From Brotaphodocola faecis (GTDB lineage Bacteria; Bacillota; Clostridia; Lachnospirales; Lachnospiraceae), in contig NZ_JBBMFJ010000001.1 of assembly GCF_040096075.1 (NCBI RefSeq), positions 62,001 through 126,000 on the forward strand: a stretch of DNA of 64,000 bases. The letters run 5' to 3'. Every line of letters starts with the position of its first letter. Position 1 is the first letter of the stretch. The translations under genes were made by a program, and so were the position numbers. Below are positions 50,660 to 58,806 of this stretch, in pieces. The notes below the pieces were generated by a model, which was given only the letters and a program-made list of their open reading frames with translations, did no database searches and was not told the origin of the DNA.

Positions 50660-50688
50660 TTTACAATTCCGTGTATATCCTCTATAGT
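50660..50688 (+). promoter_or_regulatory. Promoter of nfo
   Basis: TTTACA (50660-50665), 17 bases, TATAGT (50683-50688), 85 bases before the nfo ATG. Confidence 0.55.
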
Positions 50689-50773
50689 AAAAAGGAATGT
50701 TCCGGTCCGCATTCTTATGCGATCACCCAAAACATTCCCAACAAAAATTTTTCATGAAAAGGAGATCCCGTTC

Positions 50774-51604
50774 ATGCTTACCATCGGATGTCATCTTTCC
50801 TCATCCCGCGGCTATCTTGCCATGGGAAAGGATGCTGTAAAAATAAATGCCAACACATTTCAGTTCTTCACCCGCAATCCCCGGGGTGGAAAAGCAAAGG
50901 ACATTGACCCGGAGGATGTGTCCGCTTTTCTGGCCTTTGCCAAAGAACACGGAATTAACCGCATTCTCGCCCATGCTCCCTACACCTTAAATGCCTGCTC
51001 CGCAGATGAGAAAATCCGCGACTTCGCCCGCCGCACCATGGCCGATGACCTGCTGCGCATGGAATACACACCGGGAAACTGCTATAACTTCCACCCAGGC
51101 AGCCACGTAAAACAGGGTGTGGAGACTGGCATTTCCTACATTGCGGAAATGTTAAACACTATCTTAAAGCCAGAACAGACCACCACCGTACTTCTGGAAA
51201 CCATGGCCGGAAAAGGAAGCGAGGTCGGCGGTCGTTTTGAAGAACTGCGCGAGATCATCGACCGCGTGGAGTTAAACAGCCACCTGGGTGTCTGCCTGGA
51301 CACCTGCCATGTCTGGGACGGCGGCTACGACATCGCAAATCATCTGGATGAAGTGCTCACCGAATTTGACCGCGTGATCGGTCTGGGCCGCCTCCACGCC
51401 ATCCACTTAAACGACAGCTTAAATCCCCTTGGCGCCCACAAAGACCGCCATGCCAAGATTGGGGAAGGCTGCATTGGAAAAGAAGCCCTCATCCGCGTCG
51501 TGCAACACCCGGCACTGAAGGATCTGCCGTTCTACCTGGAAACCCCGAATGAGCTGGACGGGTACGCGAAGGAGATTGCGCTGATGCGGGAGCACGCAAA
51601 ATAA
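50774..51604 (+). CDS. nfo: Endonuclease IV (AP endonuclease)
   Basis: 276 residues from an ATG at 50774 with AAGGAG 9 bases upstream; earlier in-frame starts lack a site. TIM-barrel metal-ligand motifs: MLTIGCHLSSSRGYLAM, LAHAPYTLNACS, NFHPGSHVKQG, VLLETMAGKGSEVGG, GVCLDTCHVWDGGYDI, HLNDSLNPLGAHKDRHAKIGEG and LETPNELDGY. It cuts DNA at abasic sites. Monocistronic on the plus strand. Confidence 0.96.
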   Translation: MLTIGCHLSSSRGYLAMGKDAVKINANTFQFFTRNPRGGKAKDIDPEDVSAFLAFAKEHGINRILAHAPYTLNACSADEKIRDFARRTMADDLLRMEYTPGNCYNFHPGSHVKQGVETGISYIAEMLNTILKPEQTTTVLLETMAGKGSEVGGRFEELREIIDRVELNSHLGVCLDTCHVWDGGYDIANHLDEVLTEFDRVIGLGRLHAIHLNDSLNPLGAHKDRHAKIGEGCIGKEALIRVVQHPALKDLPFYLETPNELDGYAKEIALMREHAK

Positions 51605-51944
51605 ATCTGCAATAAAATTTTAAGTAACAATCATTAGAGTCCGAAGTTCCTGGCTTTATCAGTGTCGTTCTGATTGCGATTTATTTTTTGCAGAGCCAAT
51701 ACATGCCTGCAGCCACTACTCTTTTCCTAGCGGAGCCAATACAGCAGGAAATGAATGAGACCGACTTCCGGTATTTTCAGCATATCAGGTTGTTTGCATC
51801 TCGATCACACGTGTCCGAATGTGGCGGATGCTAATCCGACACAGGCGAACACGTGTTGTGAGAGCAAGCAAACAACGATATGTGAAAATAAAGGAAGTCG
51901 GTCTCTTTCATTTCCGGACCTTATTCAGTTTCGTCCCCATATTT
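51605..51944. other. Intergenic region between nfo and the MATE gene
   Basis: These 340 bases separate two convergent genes. They hold a repeated 11-mer GAGCCAATACA (51693-51703 and 51733-51743) and the long inverted repeat at 51747-51915. No gene or conventional terminator with a clean T run was found. Confidence 0.7.
51747..51915. repeat. 169-bp long imperfect inverted repeat
   Basis: The outer arms begin GGAAATGAATGAGACCGACT (from 51747) and match the reverse complement of the end at 51915 with few mismatches, through AAGTCGG, TATTTTCA, CATATC and GTTGTTTGC to CACGTGT. The centre is CGGAT, GCTA, ATCCG. The whole piece can fold into one hairpin of about 75-80 bp. It has no coding capacity and no T run, so it is more like a MITE than a terminator. 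Confidence 0.7.
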
Positions 51945-53333
51945 TTAGATTGCAATCTTCCTGTAACTCCTCCAGAAGTACACCACTTCTGCCGCCCCTG
52001 TAATGATCCAGGAGAAGAAGTAGAGCAGGTACAGCGAGGTAAGTGTGTGAAAATGGGCGAAGATTGTGAATACCCAGATCACGCGGAACACGCAGGATCC
52101 TAAAATGACAATGACCGTCGGCGGAATACTCTTTCCGATTCCGCGGGAAGCCGCGATGGAGGCATCCATAAACGCGGAAATCGCATAGGAAAACGACATG
52201 ATATAAAGCCGTTCCTTTCCTGCCTCGATAACAGCAGGTTCGGTTGCGAACAGGGATAAAAACTGCTGTCCAAACAGAAGGAACAGGCCGCCTAACAGCG
52301 CTCCGATTGCAAACGCGTACGTCAGACAGATGAAATAACTTTTCAGCACCCGGTCTTTCTTTCCGGCACCCAGATTGCGGCTCATGAAGCTTGCGCAGGC
52401 TGTATAGAATGCGAACATGGAATTGTAGACCAGCGGATCGGTATTGGCGGCCGCCGCGTTTCCGGAAACCGTGACTGCGTCAAAGGAGTTGACTCCGGCC
52501 TGCACAAACAGGTTGGCAATCGCGAATATTGCCTGCTGCAGTCCCCCCGGAATTCCCAGCATTAACACCGCCTGTCCGGCGGTTCTGTGAAAACGTACCT
52601 TGCGAAGCTGCAGACGGCACACATCTCTCCGTCTCCACAGATGATGCAGGACCAGGAGCGCTGATGTGTACTGCGCCATGACACTGGCAATGGCCACACC
52701 TTCTGCCGCCATATGAAACCCGATGACAAAGATCAGGTTCATGATCACATTCAGGACTCCCGCTATAAACAGATACACCAGCGGACGTTTGGTGTCGCCT
52801 CTGGCGCTCATAACGCCATTGCCGAAATTGTAAAGTCCCAGCGCCGGCATACCCAGGGAATAAATCCGCAGATAATTGACTGCGCCATTCATCAGCTCAT
52901 CCTTCGTGTGCAGAAGCGCCAGGAATGCCCTGGAGCTGGTCAGTCCGACCCCGCAGATGATGAGTCCGGTCACAAGACAGATCAGGAAAGAAGAATGGAT
53001 GGTATCCTCCGTCTCTTTCTGGTTTCCGGCTCCCAGTCCATGAGCCACGCGGACATTCACGCCCGCACCCATGCCAATGAGAAATCCGGTAAACAGCGTC
53101 ACCAGAAGACTTGTGGAACCCACCGATCCCAGCGCGCGGTAGTCCGCGAAACGGCCTACTACAGCCACATCGCTTAAATTGAACATGACCTCCAGCAGCT
53201 GGGAAAAAATCAGCGGGCAGCTGAACAGAAATATATTCTTCCATAAGGATCCTTCTGTCATGCTGACCGCAGATGTCTGATTCTTCTTTGAATCCGTTTT
53301 ATGATATTCTCTGAAATCCTGATTACTGCTCAT
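51945..53333 (-). CDS. MATE family efflux transporter (first)
   Basis: 462 residues, about 12 membrane segments in two MatE repeats. First repeat: SLWKNIFLFSCPLIFSQLLEVMFNLSDVAVVGRF. Second repeat: IPGGLQQAIFAIANLFVQAGVNSFDAVTVSGNAAA. Exports drugs or metabolites using Na+ or H+. The ATG at 53333 overlaps the 3' end of the kinase-like gene by 11 bases, so the two are probably one operon. Confidence 0.9.
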   Translation of the reverse strand: MSSNQDFREYHKTDSKKNQTSAVSMTEGSLWKNIFLFSCPLIFSQLLEVMFNLSDVAVVGRFADYRALGSVGSTSLLVTLFTGFLIGMGAGVNVRVAHGLGAGNQKETEDTIHSSFLICLVTGLIICGVGLTSSRAFLALLHTKDELMNGAVNYLRIYSLGMPALGLYNFGNGVMSARGDTKRPLVYLFIAGVLNVIMNLIFVIGFHMAAEGVAIASVMAQYTSALLVLHHLWRRRDVCRLQLRKVRFHRTAGQAVLMLGIPGGLQQAIFAIANLFVQAGVNSFDAVTVSGNAAAANTDPLVYNSMFAFYTACASFMSRNLGAGKKDRVLKSYFICLTYAFAIGALLGGLFLLFGQQFLSLFATEPAVIEAGKERLYIMSFSYAISAFMDASIAASRGIGKSIPPTVIVILGSCVFRVIWVFTIFAHFHTLTSLYLLYFFSWIITGAAEVVYFWRSYRKIAI

Positions 53334-53925
53334 ACAGTTTTAAACTCTCCAGGATCACATCTACACACTTTTCTACCCCAAGTTTTCCGCTGTTCAAACT
53401 TAAGTGGTAGTTTCTCGGGTTGCCCCACTCATTTCCGCTGTAATACTGGTAATAGTCACGGCGCTTCTGGTCAATCTGGCGCATGCGGCTTTCCATCTTT
53501 CTGGCGGTTTCCTGCGGCTCTAAGGCCAGCATACGTTCTACGCGCTTCTTCATGCCCGCGCAGATGAACACATGAAACCCATCCTCTACCAGAATGTCGG
53601 AACAGCGTCCGATGATGACGCACGGACCTTCCTGGGCCAGCTTTTTGATGATCTGGGACTGGGCCATAAACACCTGATCCGATACCGGAACTTCATATAA
53701 TGGAGAAAACGGATTCACGGACACATAATCATGGTCGATCCGTTCCTTGTTTCCGATCACCTCATCATGGTTGTGAAATACATCTTCGGAAATGTTCGTA
53801 TCCTCCGCTGCCATAGAAATGATTTCCTTATCGTAAAACGGGATACCAAGCTTTTCTGCCAGGCGGAATCCCACTTCACGGCCACCGCTTCCAAACTCAC
53901 GGCTTATCGTAATGACTCTGCTCAT
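53323..53925 (-). CDS. Cytidylate-kinase-like family protein (short paralog)
   Basis: 200 residues from an ATG at 53925 with AGGAGG upstream. MSRVITISREFGSGGREVGFRLAEKLGIPFYDKEII is the degenerate P-loop, with Arg in place of Lys. It also has CVIIGRCSDILVEDGFHVFICAGMKKRVERML and DYYQYYSGNEWGNPRNYHLSLNS, closely matching the 345-residue protein at 12530. It lacks that protein's helical N-terminal domain. Substrate unknown. It overlaps the MATE gene. Confidence 0.83.
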   Translation of the reverse strand: MSRVITISREFGSGGREVGFRLAEKLGIPFYDKEIISMAAEDTNISEDVFHNHDEVIGNKERIDHDYVSVNPFSPLYEVPVSDQVFMAQSQIIKKLAQEGPCVIIGRCSDILVEDGFHVFICAGMKKRVERMLALEPQETARKMESRMRQIDQKRRDYYQYYSGNEWGNPRNYHLSLNSGKLGVEKCVDVILESLKLYEQ

Positions 53926-54144
53926 AATTGTTTCCTCCTCTCCGGTATCTCTTTTTGTCTGCAGCTGTTTCCAGCCCGCGAAAACAAAAATTTTGAAAAT
54001 GCCGTGTTTCCATCTTAGCATGTTTATCCCCAGAAAGCTACCGTTTCCGGCAAAAATATGCACAATTTTCCATTTCTTTTTCCAGCCTCATACAGCAAAC
54101 ACCACAAATCCGTACCCACGCAGGAAAGCAAAAGTAAAAACTGT

Positions 54145-54642
54145 TCAGATGTCTTTCGGCAGAAACTCAAAGGCCAGCCGTTCCTCTCCATTGGCCAGAT
54201 AAATGATGCCACATCTGGTAAATCCGTTCTTTTCCAGCACATGCTGCATGGGAAGATTATTCCGGTGGGTATCGATCCGCAAATCCCTCCGGCTGTGCTC
54301 CGCGCACCAGCGGATGCAGAAAGAACCGGCGCCCTTTACGCGCCCCGGCGCTGCCACCCGGTGCATGACATCATAATCCCCGGATCCCATCCAGCTTCCT
54401 TCATAAATCTCTGCATAGTCCGGATCCGGTCCCTCTGAAAAATAGAACACTCCGGCCAATCTGCCATCTTCCTCGCAGACATAGCTTTTTTCTTCCCGGA
54501 TATCAGTCTCCACCTGCTCCACTGGCGGATAAGATGTCCCCCACTGAGTCCCGTTTCCAGTCTCCTGCATGAAGGCCCTTGCTTCCTCGTAAAGCTTTAG
54601 GATTTCCGGCAGATCTGCCATCCGTGATTTTCTGATTTCCAT
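54145..54642 (-). CDS. GNAT family N-acetyltransferase
   Basis: 165 residues from an ATG at 54642 with GGGAGG upstream. MEIRKSRMADLPEILKLYEEARAFM is the GNAT N-terminus. The acetyl-CoA-binding loop is atypical (RVKGAGSFCIRWC in place of RxxGxG/A) and LRIDTHRNNLPMQHVLEKNGFTRCGIIYLANG is the C-terminal signature. Acceptor unknown. Confidence 0.85.
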   Translation of the reverse strand: MEIRKSRMADLPEILKLYEEARAFMQETGNGTQWGTSYPPVEQVETDIREEKSYVCEEDGRLAGVFYFSEGPDPDYAEIYEGSWMGSGDYDVMHRVAAPGRVKGAGSFCIRWCAEHSRRDLRIDTHRNNLPMQHVLEKNGFTRCGIIYLANGEERLAFEFLPKDI

Positions 54643-54688
54643 ATCGTCGAGCCTCCCTGTTCCATGATTCTGACACATGCTTTTTCAT

Positions 54689-54726
54689 GCCTGACCTGGC
54701 ATTCTTCCAGATCAGGCACTTTTTTG
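54689..54726. terminator. Hairpin between the flavoprotein and GNAT genes
   Basis: GCCTGACCTGG (54689-54699) pairs with CCAGATCAGGC (54707-54717) with one mismatch. The T run lies on the plus strand, while both neighbouring genes are on the minus strand, so as a minus-strand terminator it lacks a U tract. Confidence 0.35.
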
Positions 54727-54727
54727 T

Positions 54728-55357
54728 CTAACGGATGAAATTCGTTCTGGCCCGCTCTTCCCGTCCGGTCGGCGGAGTAATGCCTGCTGCCTTTCCGGCC
54801 TCAATACATTTGATCATCCATGCCATATTTCGGCCCAGAGTACGCATGGTCTGCAGGCCCTCCAGATCCTGAAGCACCTCTTCCGGCTTATTGCCATGCA
54901 CCATATTCCAATACTGGGAACCAACCGTCATCATGTTGCTGATGCCAAAGTACTTGTTCAGCACATCAAAAGAAGCCGTGGTTCCGCCACGTCTGGCGGA
55001 AAGTACGGCAGCGCCTGGCTTATAGGCAAATGCACTGCCTGCAGAATAAAACAGGCGGTCCAGGAAAGAAAGCACGCGTCCGCTCGGATGCGCATAGTAA
55101 ACCGGGCTTCCGAAAATGAATCCATCTGCCTCCTTCGCCTTCACTGCTACAAGATTGACCGGATCCTCATCGAAAACGCAGCGCCCCAGCTTACCACAGG
55201 CTCCGCAGCCAATGCAGTCACGAATCGGTTCTTTTCCAAGCTGGATGATCTCGGTCTCCACGCCCTCCTCGTTTAATGCCTTTGCCGCCTCACTTAACGC
55301 TGTGAAGGTACAGCCATGCTCATTGCAGCTTCCATTGATTAATAATACTTTTGCCAT
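54728..55357 (-). CDS. Flavodoxin-fold iron-sulfur-flavoprotein-like reductase
   Basis: 209 residues. MAKVLLINGSCNEHGCTFTALSEA is the FMN phosphate-binding loop. A cysteine cluster CIGCGACGKLGRC (C-x2-C-x2-C-x5-C) resembles the [4Fe-4S] site of iron-sulfur flavoproteins. DGFIFGSPVYYAHPSGRVLSFLDRLFY is the flavin-binding block. It probably handles reduced flavins or oxygen stress; partner unknown. Confidence 0.85.
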   Translation of the reverse strand: MAKVLLINGSCNEHGCTFTALSEAAKALNEEGVETEIIQLGKEPIRDCIGCGACGKLGRCVFDEDPVNLVAVKAKEADGFIFGSPVYYAHPSGRVLSFLDRLFYSAGSAFAYKPGAAVLSARRGGTTASFDVLNKYFGISNMMTVGSQYWNMVHGNKPEEVLQDLEGLQTMRTLGRNMAWMIKCIEAGKAAGITPPTGREERARTNFIR

Positions 55358-55481
55358 ATAAATATCCCCTTTCTGTTCGTTTTCGTGTTTTCTGCCCGCA
55401 GTCTATGTTACCTGCACTCTAATCCCCTGCGTTCGACAGCCGCAATCTGTCATCCGTAAATTTTCTCTCAGACTGATACTT

Positions 55482-56315
55482 CTACACCCCTGCAGCCCGC
55501 ACCAGATGCTTCGCCAGCACCGCCGTAGTCACGGCTCCGACGCCGCCCGGAACCGGAGTTGCCGCCTGGGCTTTCTCCTGAACGGTATCGTAATCCACAT
55601 CTCCGCAGAGTTTTCCGTTTTCATCCACATTGATGCCAACATCGATCACCACAGCGTCCTGACCCACATAGTCACCGTTCAGCATTTTTGCCCGGCCAGC
55701 CGCTGCCACCAGGATTTCCGCGTTGCGGCAGGTTCCTGCCAAATCTTTGGTTTTTGTATGACAGATGGTGACCGTTGCGTTTTCCTTCACCATTAACATG
55801 GAAAGCGGTTTTCCGACTACCATGCTGCGTCCTACAATGGTCACGCGCTTTCCGGTCATCGGAATTTCTGCTGCTTTCAGTACCTCAATCACGGCTTCTG
55901 CGGTACACGGAGCAAATCCACTGTCATCTCCCGCAAAAACCTTTGCAATATTGACCGGGGAAATGCCGTCCAGATCCTTGGCCGGATCGATCATACCCTC
56001 AATGTCCTTCTCGCAGATCTGCTTTGGCAGCGGACGTAGCATCAGGATTCCGGTTACATCTGGATCCTCATTGATCTTTGTGAACTCTGCCTTGAAATCC
56101 GCATCGGTGATATCCGCCGGATACACATAGGACTGCACACGCAGACCAAAATTCTCCATCTTTTTGGTAGCTCCGCACTCATAGGACATATCGTCCGGAT
56201 TCTCACCCACACGGATGATGGCCAGCTTTGGAGCCGCACCATTGTATTTTTCAAGTGCTGCCTGCACTTCTTCTTTGATCTTTGCAGAAACCTCTGCGCC
56301 TTTTAATACTCTCAT
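55482..56315 (-). CDS. folD: Methylene-THF dehydrogenase / methenyl-THF cyclohydrolase FolD
   Basis: 277 residues. The usual catalytic YxxxK lysine block reads MSYECGATKKMENFGL here. ILMLRPLPKQI (in place of QLPLP), DPAKDLDGISPVNIAKVF, PCTAEAVIEVL, VTIVGRSMVVGKPLSMLM and PVPGGVGAVTTAVLAKHLV follow, all FolD motifs. It interconverts methylene-, methenyl- and 10-formyl-THF. It follows fchA by 17 bases; the two share the same folate step and form an operon. Confidence 0.94.
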   Translation of the reverse strand: MRVLKGAEVSAKIKEEVQAALEKYNGAAPKLAIIRVGENPDDMSYECGATKKMENFGLRVQSYVYPADITDADFKAEFTKINEDPDVTGILMLRPLPKQICEKDIEGMIDPAKDLDGISPVNIAKVFAGDDSGFAPCTAEAVIEVLKAAEIPMTGKRVTIVGRSMVVGKPLSMLMVKENATVTICHTKTKDLAGTCRNAEILVAAAGRAKMLNGDYVGQDAVVIDVGINVDENGKLCGDVDYDTVQEKAQAATPVPGGVGAVTTAVLAKHLVRAAGV

Positions 56316-56332
56316 GGACTTCCTCCTTTTTA

Positions 56333-56959
56333 TCAGACAAGCTGCTCCAGCACCTTCGCGTAAATTTCATCTGCCTTCTTTGTTCCGTTTTCTATCAGCA
56401 CTCCGGCCTTTGCGTTCAGTTCTTCTGCCTTTTCCCGGTTCTTCATGGACCTGGTGTTGATATACACATTCATGACCGCGCCAGTCAATGCGGTACGGGC
56501 AAACTGCACAGCAACGCCTACATCCGATACAGCCATGCGGCTTCCCTTCTCACCAAGAACTTCCAGAAGTTCCAGAGTTTCTGCTGCCTTTTCCATCATG
56601 TGAAGCGGAACCAGGCTTGCTGCCAGAAGATTTTCTTCCATGATGCGCGCCTTTTCCTGCTTTTCTTCCTCTGTAGATGCAGGAAGACTATAAGCTGCCG
56701 CCAGAGGCGCAAAGACTTTCGCGTCCTGATCTGCCAGATTAAGAAACTCCTCCTGCATTGCCTGCAGTTTCACAAGCAGTTCCTGCATCCTATCCTCTAC
56801 ATCCGCATATTTTTTCTTTCCAACGGTTAAATTTGCAACCATCTGTCCCAGAGCCGCTGCCAGGGCACCTCCAATGGCCGATGCTCCGCCGCCGCCCGGA
56901 ACCGGATCCTTGGAAGCCAGCGTATTCAGCCAGAGGCCCATCAATTCTTTTTCTATCAT
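56333..56959 (-). CDS. fchA: Formimino-THF cyclodeaminase / methenyl-THF cyclohydrolase FchA
   Basis: 208 residues, helical. The family signature is DPVPGGGGASAIGGALAAALGQMVANLTVGKKKYADVE. The remainder fits FTCD_C: EEFLNLADQDAKVFAPLAAAYSLP and AVSDVGVAVQFARTALTGAVMNVYINTRSM. In Clostridia it acts as formimino-THF cyclodeaminase or methenyl-THF cyclohydrolase, fitting folD next door. GGGAGG precedes the ATG but is followed by GGCTCTCT, which can pair with the 5' end of the leader. Confidence 0.93.
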   Translation of the reverse strand: MIEKELMGLWLNTLASKDPVPGGGGASAIGGALAAALGQMVANLTVGKKKYADVEDRMQELLVKLQAMQEEFLNLADQDAKVFAPLAAAYSLPASTEEEKQEKARIMEENLLAASLVPLHMMEKAAETLELLEVLGEKGSRMAVSDVGVAVQFARTALTGAVMNVYINTRSMKNREKAEELNAKAGVLIENGTKKADEIYAKVLEQLV

Positions 56960-57084
56960 CAGAGAGCCCTCCCTTTGTATTCATTTTCATCACTCGTCCC
57001 CGTGACTTCGTCACGTGGATTTCCTCGCCGTTCGCCTTAAGCCTGCAAGCACGCTTCCGGCTCTCTTGCGCTCGTCACATTATA
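56960..57084 (-). promoter_or_regulatory. Structured leader and extended -10 promoter of fchA-folD
   Basis: Extended -10 TGGTATAAT on the minus strand (TATAAT at 57079-57084; no clear -35). The roughly 110-base leader contains the hairpin CGTGAC/GTCACG (57001-57015). Its segment AGAGAGCC (57059-57066) is a perfect 8-base complement of GGCTCTCT (56961-56968), which lies between the SD GGGAGG and the ATG. It does not match the THF, ZTP or SAM riboswitch consensus as I know them. Confidence 0.5.
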
Positions 57085-57095
57085 CCATACCAAAA

Positions 57096-57131
57096 CAAAG
57101 AACGCCAGTCCTGGGGGATGGACTGGCGTTC
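57096..57131 (-). terminator. Terminator of aspA
   Basis: GAACGCCAGTCC (57100-57111), loop of 8, GGACTGGCGTTC (57120-57131): a perfect 12-bp stem followed on the minus strand by a T-rich tract that runs into the fchA promoter. Confidence 0.85.
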
Positions 57132-57157
57132 CTGATTGATTTCCTGTATTTTTTTAC

Positions 57158-58594
57158 TTAGCCGCGCAGCTGCTCCATCGGATCTTTTCCGAGAATTCCC
57201 GGCTCGGTCATGGTATACGGATCCAGGACGGTGTTTAGCTGTTCCTGATCCATAAGTCCCTTTTCCAGAATCAGATCCCGCACCTGACGTCCGGTGCGGA
57301 GCGCTTCTTTCGCGATGTTGGCCGCGGTCTCATAACCAACATACGGGCAGATGGCGGTGATGACACCGATGCTGTTCTCCACCTGCTTGCGGCAGTGCTC
57401 TTTGTTCGCGGTGATTCCGGTGATACAGTTATCTACCAGAGTTTTTACCGCGTAGGTCAGCGTCTCAATGGACTCGAACAGGTTATAAAAAATGATCGGC
57501 TCAAACGCGTTCAGTTCCAGCTGTCCGGCCTCAGCCGCCATGGTAATGGTCACATCATTTCCGATGATGTTAAACGCAACCTGGTTTACCACCTCCGGGA
57601 TGACCGGATTGACCTTACCAGGCATAATGGAAGAACCATTCTGTCTTGCCGGGAGATTAATCTCACCAAAACCGGTTCTCGGTCCGGAAGACATCAGGCG
57701 CAGGTCATTGGACATCTTGGACAGGTTCACAGCACAATTTTTCACAATGCCGGATACCGCCGCATAGCTGTCCAGGTTCTGGGTAGCGTCGATCATGTCG
57801 TAGGACTGCACCAGTTCCTCACCGGTCAGCGTGGACATATTTTTTACGACCCGGTGGAAATACTGCACATCTGCATTTAATCCAGTACCAATGGCAGTTC
57901 CGCCCAGATTCAGGCAGCGGATTTCTTCCTTTGCATTATCAAAGCGGCGGATATCCCGGCGGATGGCCGATGCATACGCGTGAAATTCCTGGCCAAGACG
58001 GATCGGCACCGCATCTTGTAGCTGGGTGCGTCCCATTTTGATGACGGAATCAAATTCTTTTGCTTTTGCCATCAGCGCCTCTTCCAGGCGTTTTAACTGC
58101 TCCTGGGCATTGCCGAGAAGCTTGAGTGCCGCCATCTTGCCGCAGGACGGAAATACATCGTTGGTGGACTGGCCAAAGTTAACGTGGTCATTTGGATTGA
58201 CCAGCTTGTAATCGCCTTTCTTTCCACCCAGAATCTCAATGGCCCGGTTGGCAATGACCTCGTTGGCGTTCATATTTAAGGAAGTTCCCGCACCGCCCTG
58301 GATTGGGTCTACGATAAACTGGTCATGCAGCTTTCCGGCTATGATCTCGTCGCAGGCCTGGGTGATGGCAGATGCTCTTCTTTTATCCAGTTCTCCCACC
58401 TCAAAGTTGGTGATGGCTGCCGCCTTCTTGATCTGCGCCACACTGTTGATCAGCTCTGGGTGCATTTTCAGTCCGGTAATATTAAAGTTCTCATAAGCGC
58501 GAAGGGTCTGCACACCGTAATAGGCATCCTCCGGCACCTCTTTTTCTCCAATGGAATCGTGTTCCAGACGATACTTCTTTCCATCTTCCTTCAT
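57158..58594 (-). CDS. aspA: Aspartate ammonia-lyase (aspartase)
   Basis: 478 residues from an ATG at 58594 with GGAGG 9 bases upstream. Fumarase/aspartase superfamily: RLEHDSIGEKEVPEDAYYGVQTLRAYENF, IVDPIQGGAGTSLNMNANEVIANRA, NDHVNFGQSTNDVFPS, KMGRTQLQDAVPIRLGQEF and the signature GSSIMPGKVNPVIPE. It converts aspartate to fumarate and ammonia. The divergent LysR gene is a likely regulator, with a palindrome upstream of the promoter. Confidence 0.94.
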   Translation of the reverse strand: MKEDGKKYRLEHDSIGEKEVPEDAYYGVQTLRAYENFNITGLKMHPELINSVAQIKKAAAITNFEVGELDKRRASAITQACDEIIAGKLHDQFIVDPIQGGAGTSLNMNANEVIANRAIEILGGKKGDYKLVNPNDHVNFGQSTNDVFPSCGKMAALKLLGNAQEQLKRLEEALMAKAKEFDSVIKMGRTQLQDAVPIRLGQEFHAYASAIRRDIRRFDNAKEEIRCLNLGGTAIGTGLNADVQYFHRVVKNMSTLTGEELVQSYDMIDATQNLDSYAAVSGIVKNCAVNLSKMSNDLRLMSSGPRTGFGEINLPARQNGSSIMPGKVNPVIPEVVNQVAFNIIGNDVTITMAAEAGQLELNAFEPIIFYNLFESIETLTYAVKTLVDNCITGITANKEHCRKQVENSIGVITAICPYVGYETAANIAKEALRTGRQVRDLILEKGLMDQEQLNTVLDPYTMTEPGILGKDPMEQLRG

Positions 58595-58724
58595 CTTCGT
58601 TGTCCTCCCCTGTATCTGTGAATATGTCCCTGCCACTAATGCCTCTCCCTCGTCAGCCTGACACATCGGTCGGCTGTCTCAGCAGCCGCATTGCCGCAGA
58701 GGAACATCGTTTCTTCTTGACTTT

Positions 58725-58753
58725 AGTATAATTTGGCACTACACTATTTTCAA
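58725..58753 (-). promoter_or_regulatory. Promoter of aspA
   Basis: On the minus strand, TTGAAA (58748-58753), 17 bases and TATACT (58725-58730). Confidence 0.65.
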
Positions 58754-58775
58754 ATACTTATAAAATCATACATTT

Positions 58776-58793
58776 TATAGATTGTTGTCTATA
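58776..58793. promoter_or_regulatory. LysR-type operator between aspA and lysR
   Basis: TATAGA, 6 bases, TCTATA: an inverted repeat of the T-N11-A kind. It lies about 23 bases upstream of the aspA -35, the standard position for a LysR-type activator, and just before the lysR SD. Confidence 0.6.
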
Positions 58794-58806
58794 TCAGGAG
58801 GATGCT

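Noticed and set aside
56960..57078. Known THF or ZTP riboswitch upstream of fchA
   Set aside because: The conserved cores I know for these classes are not visible, so the leader is reported as an unassigned structure.
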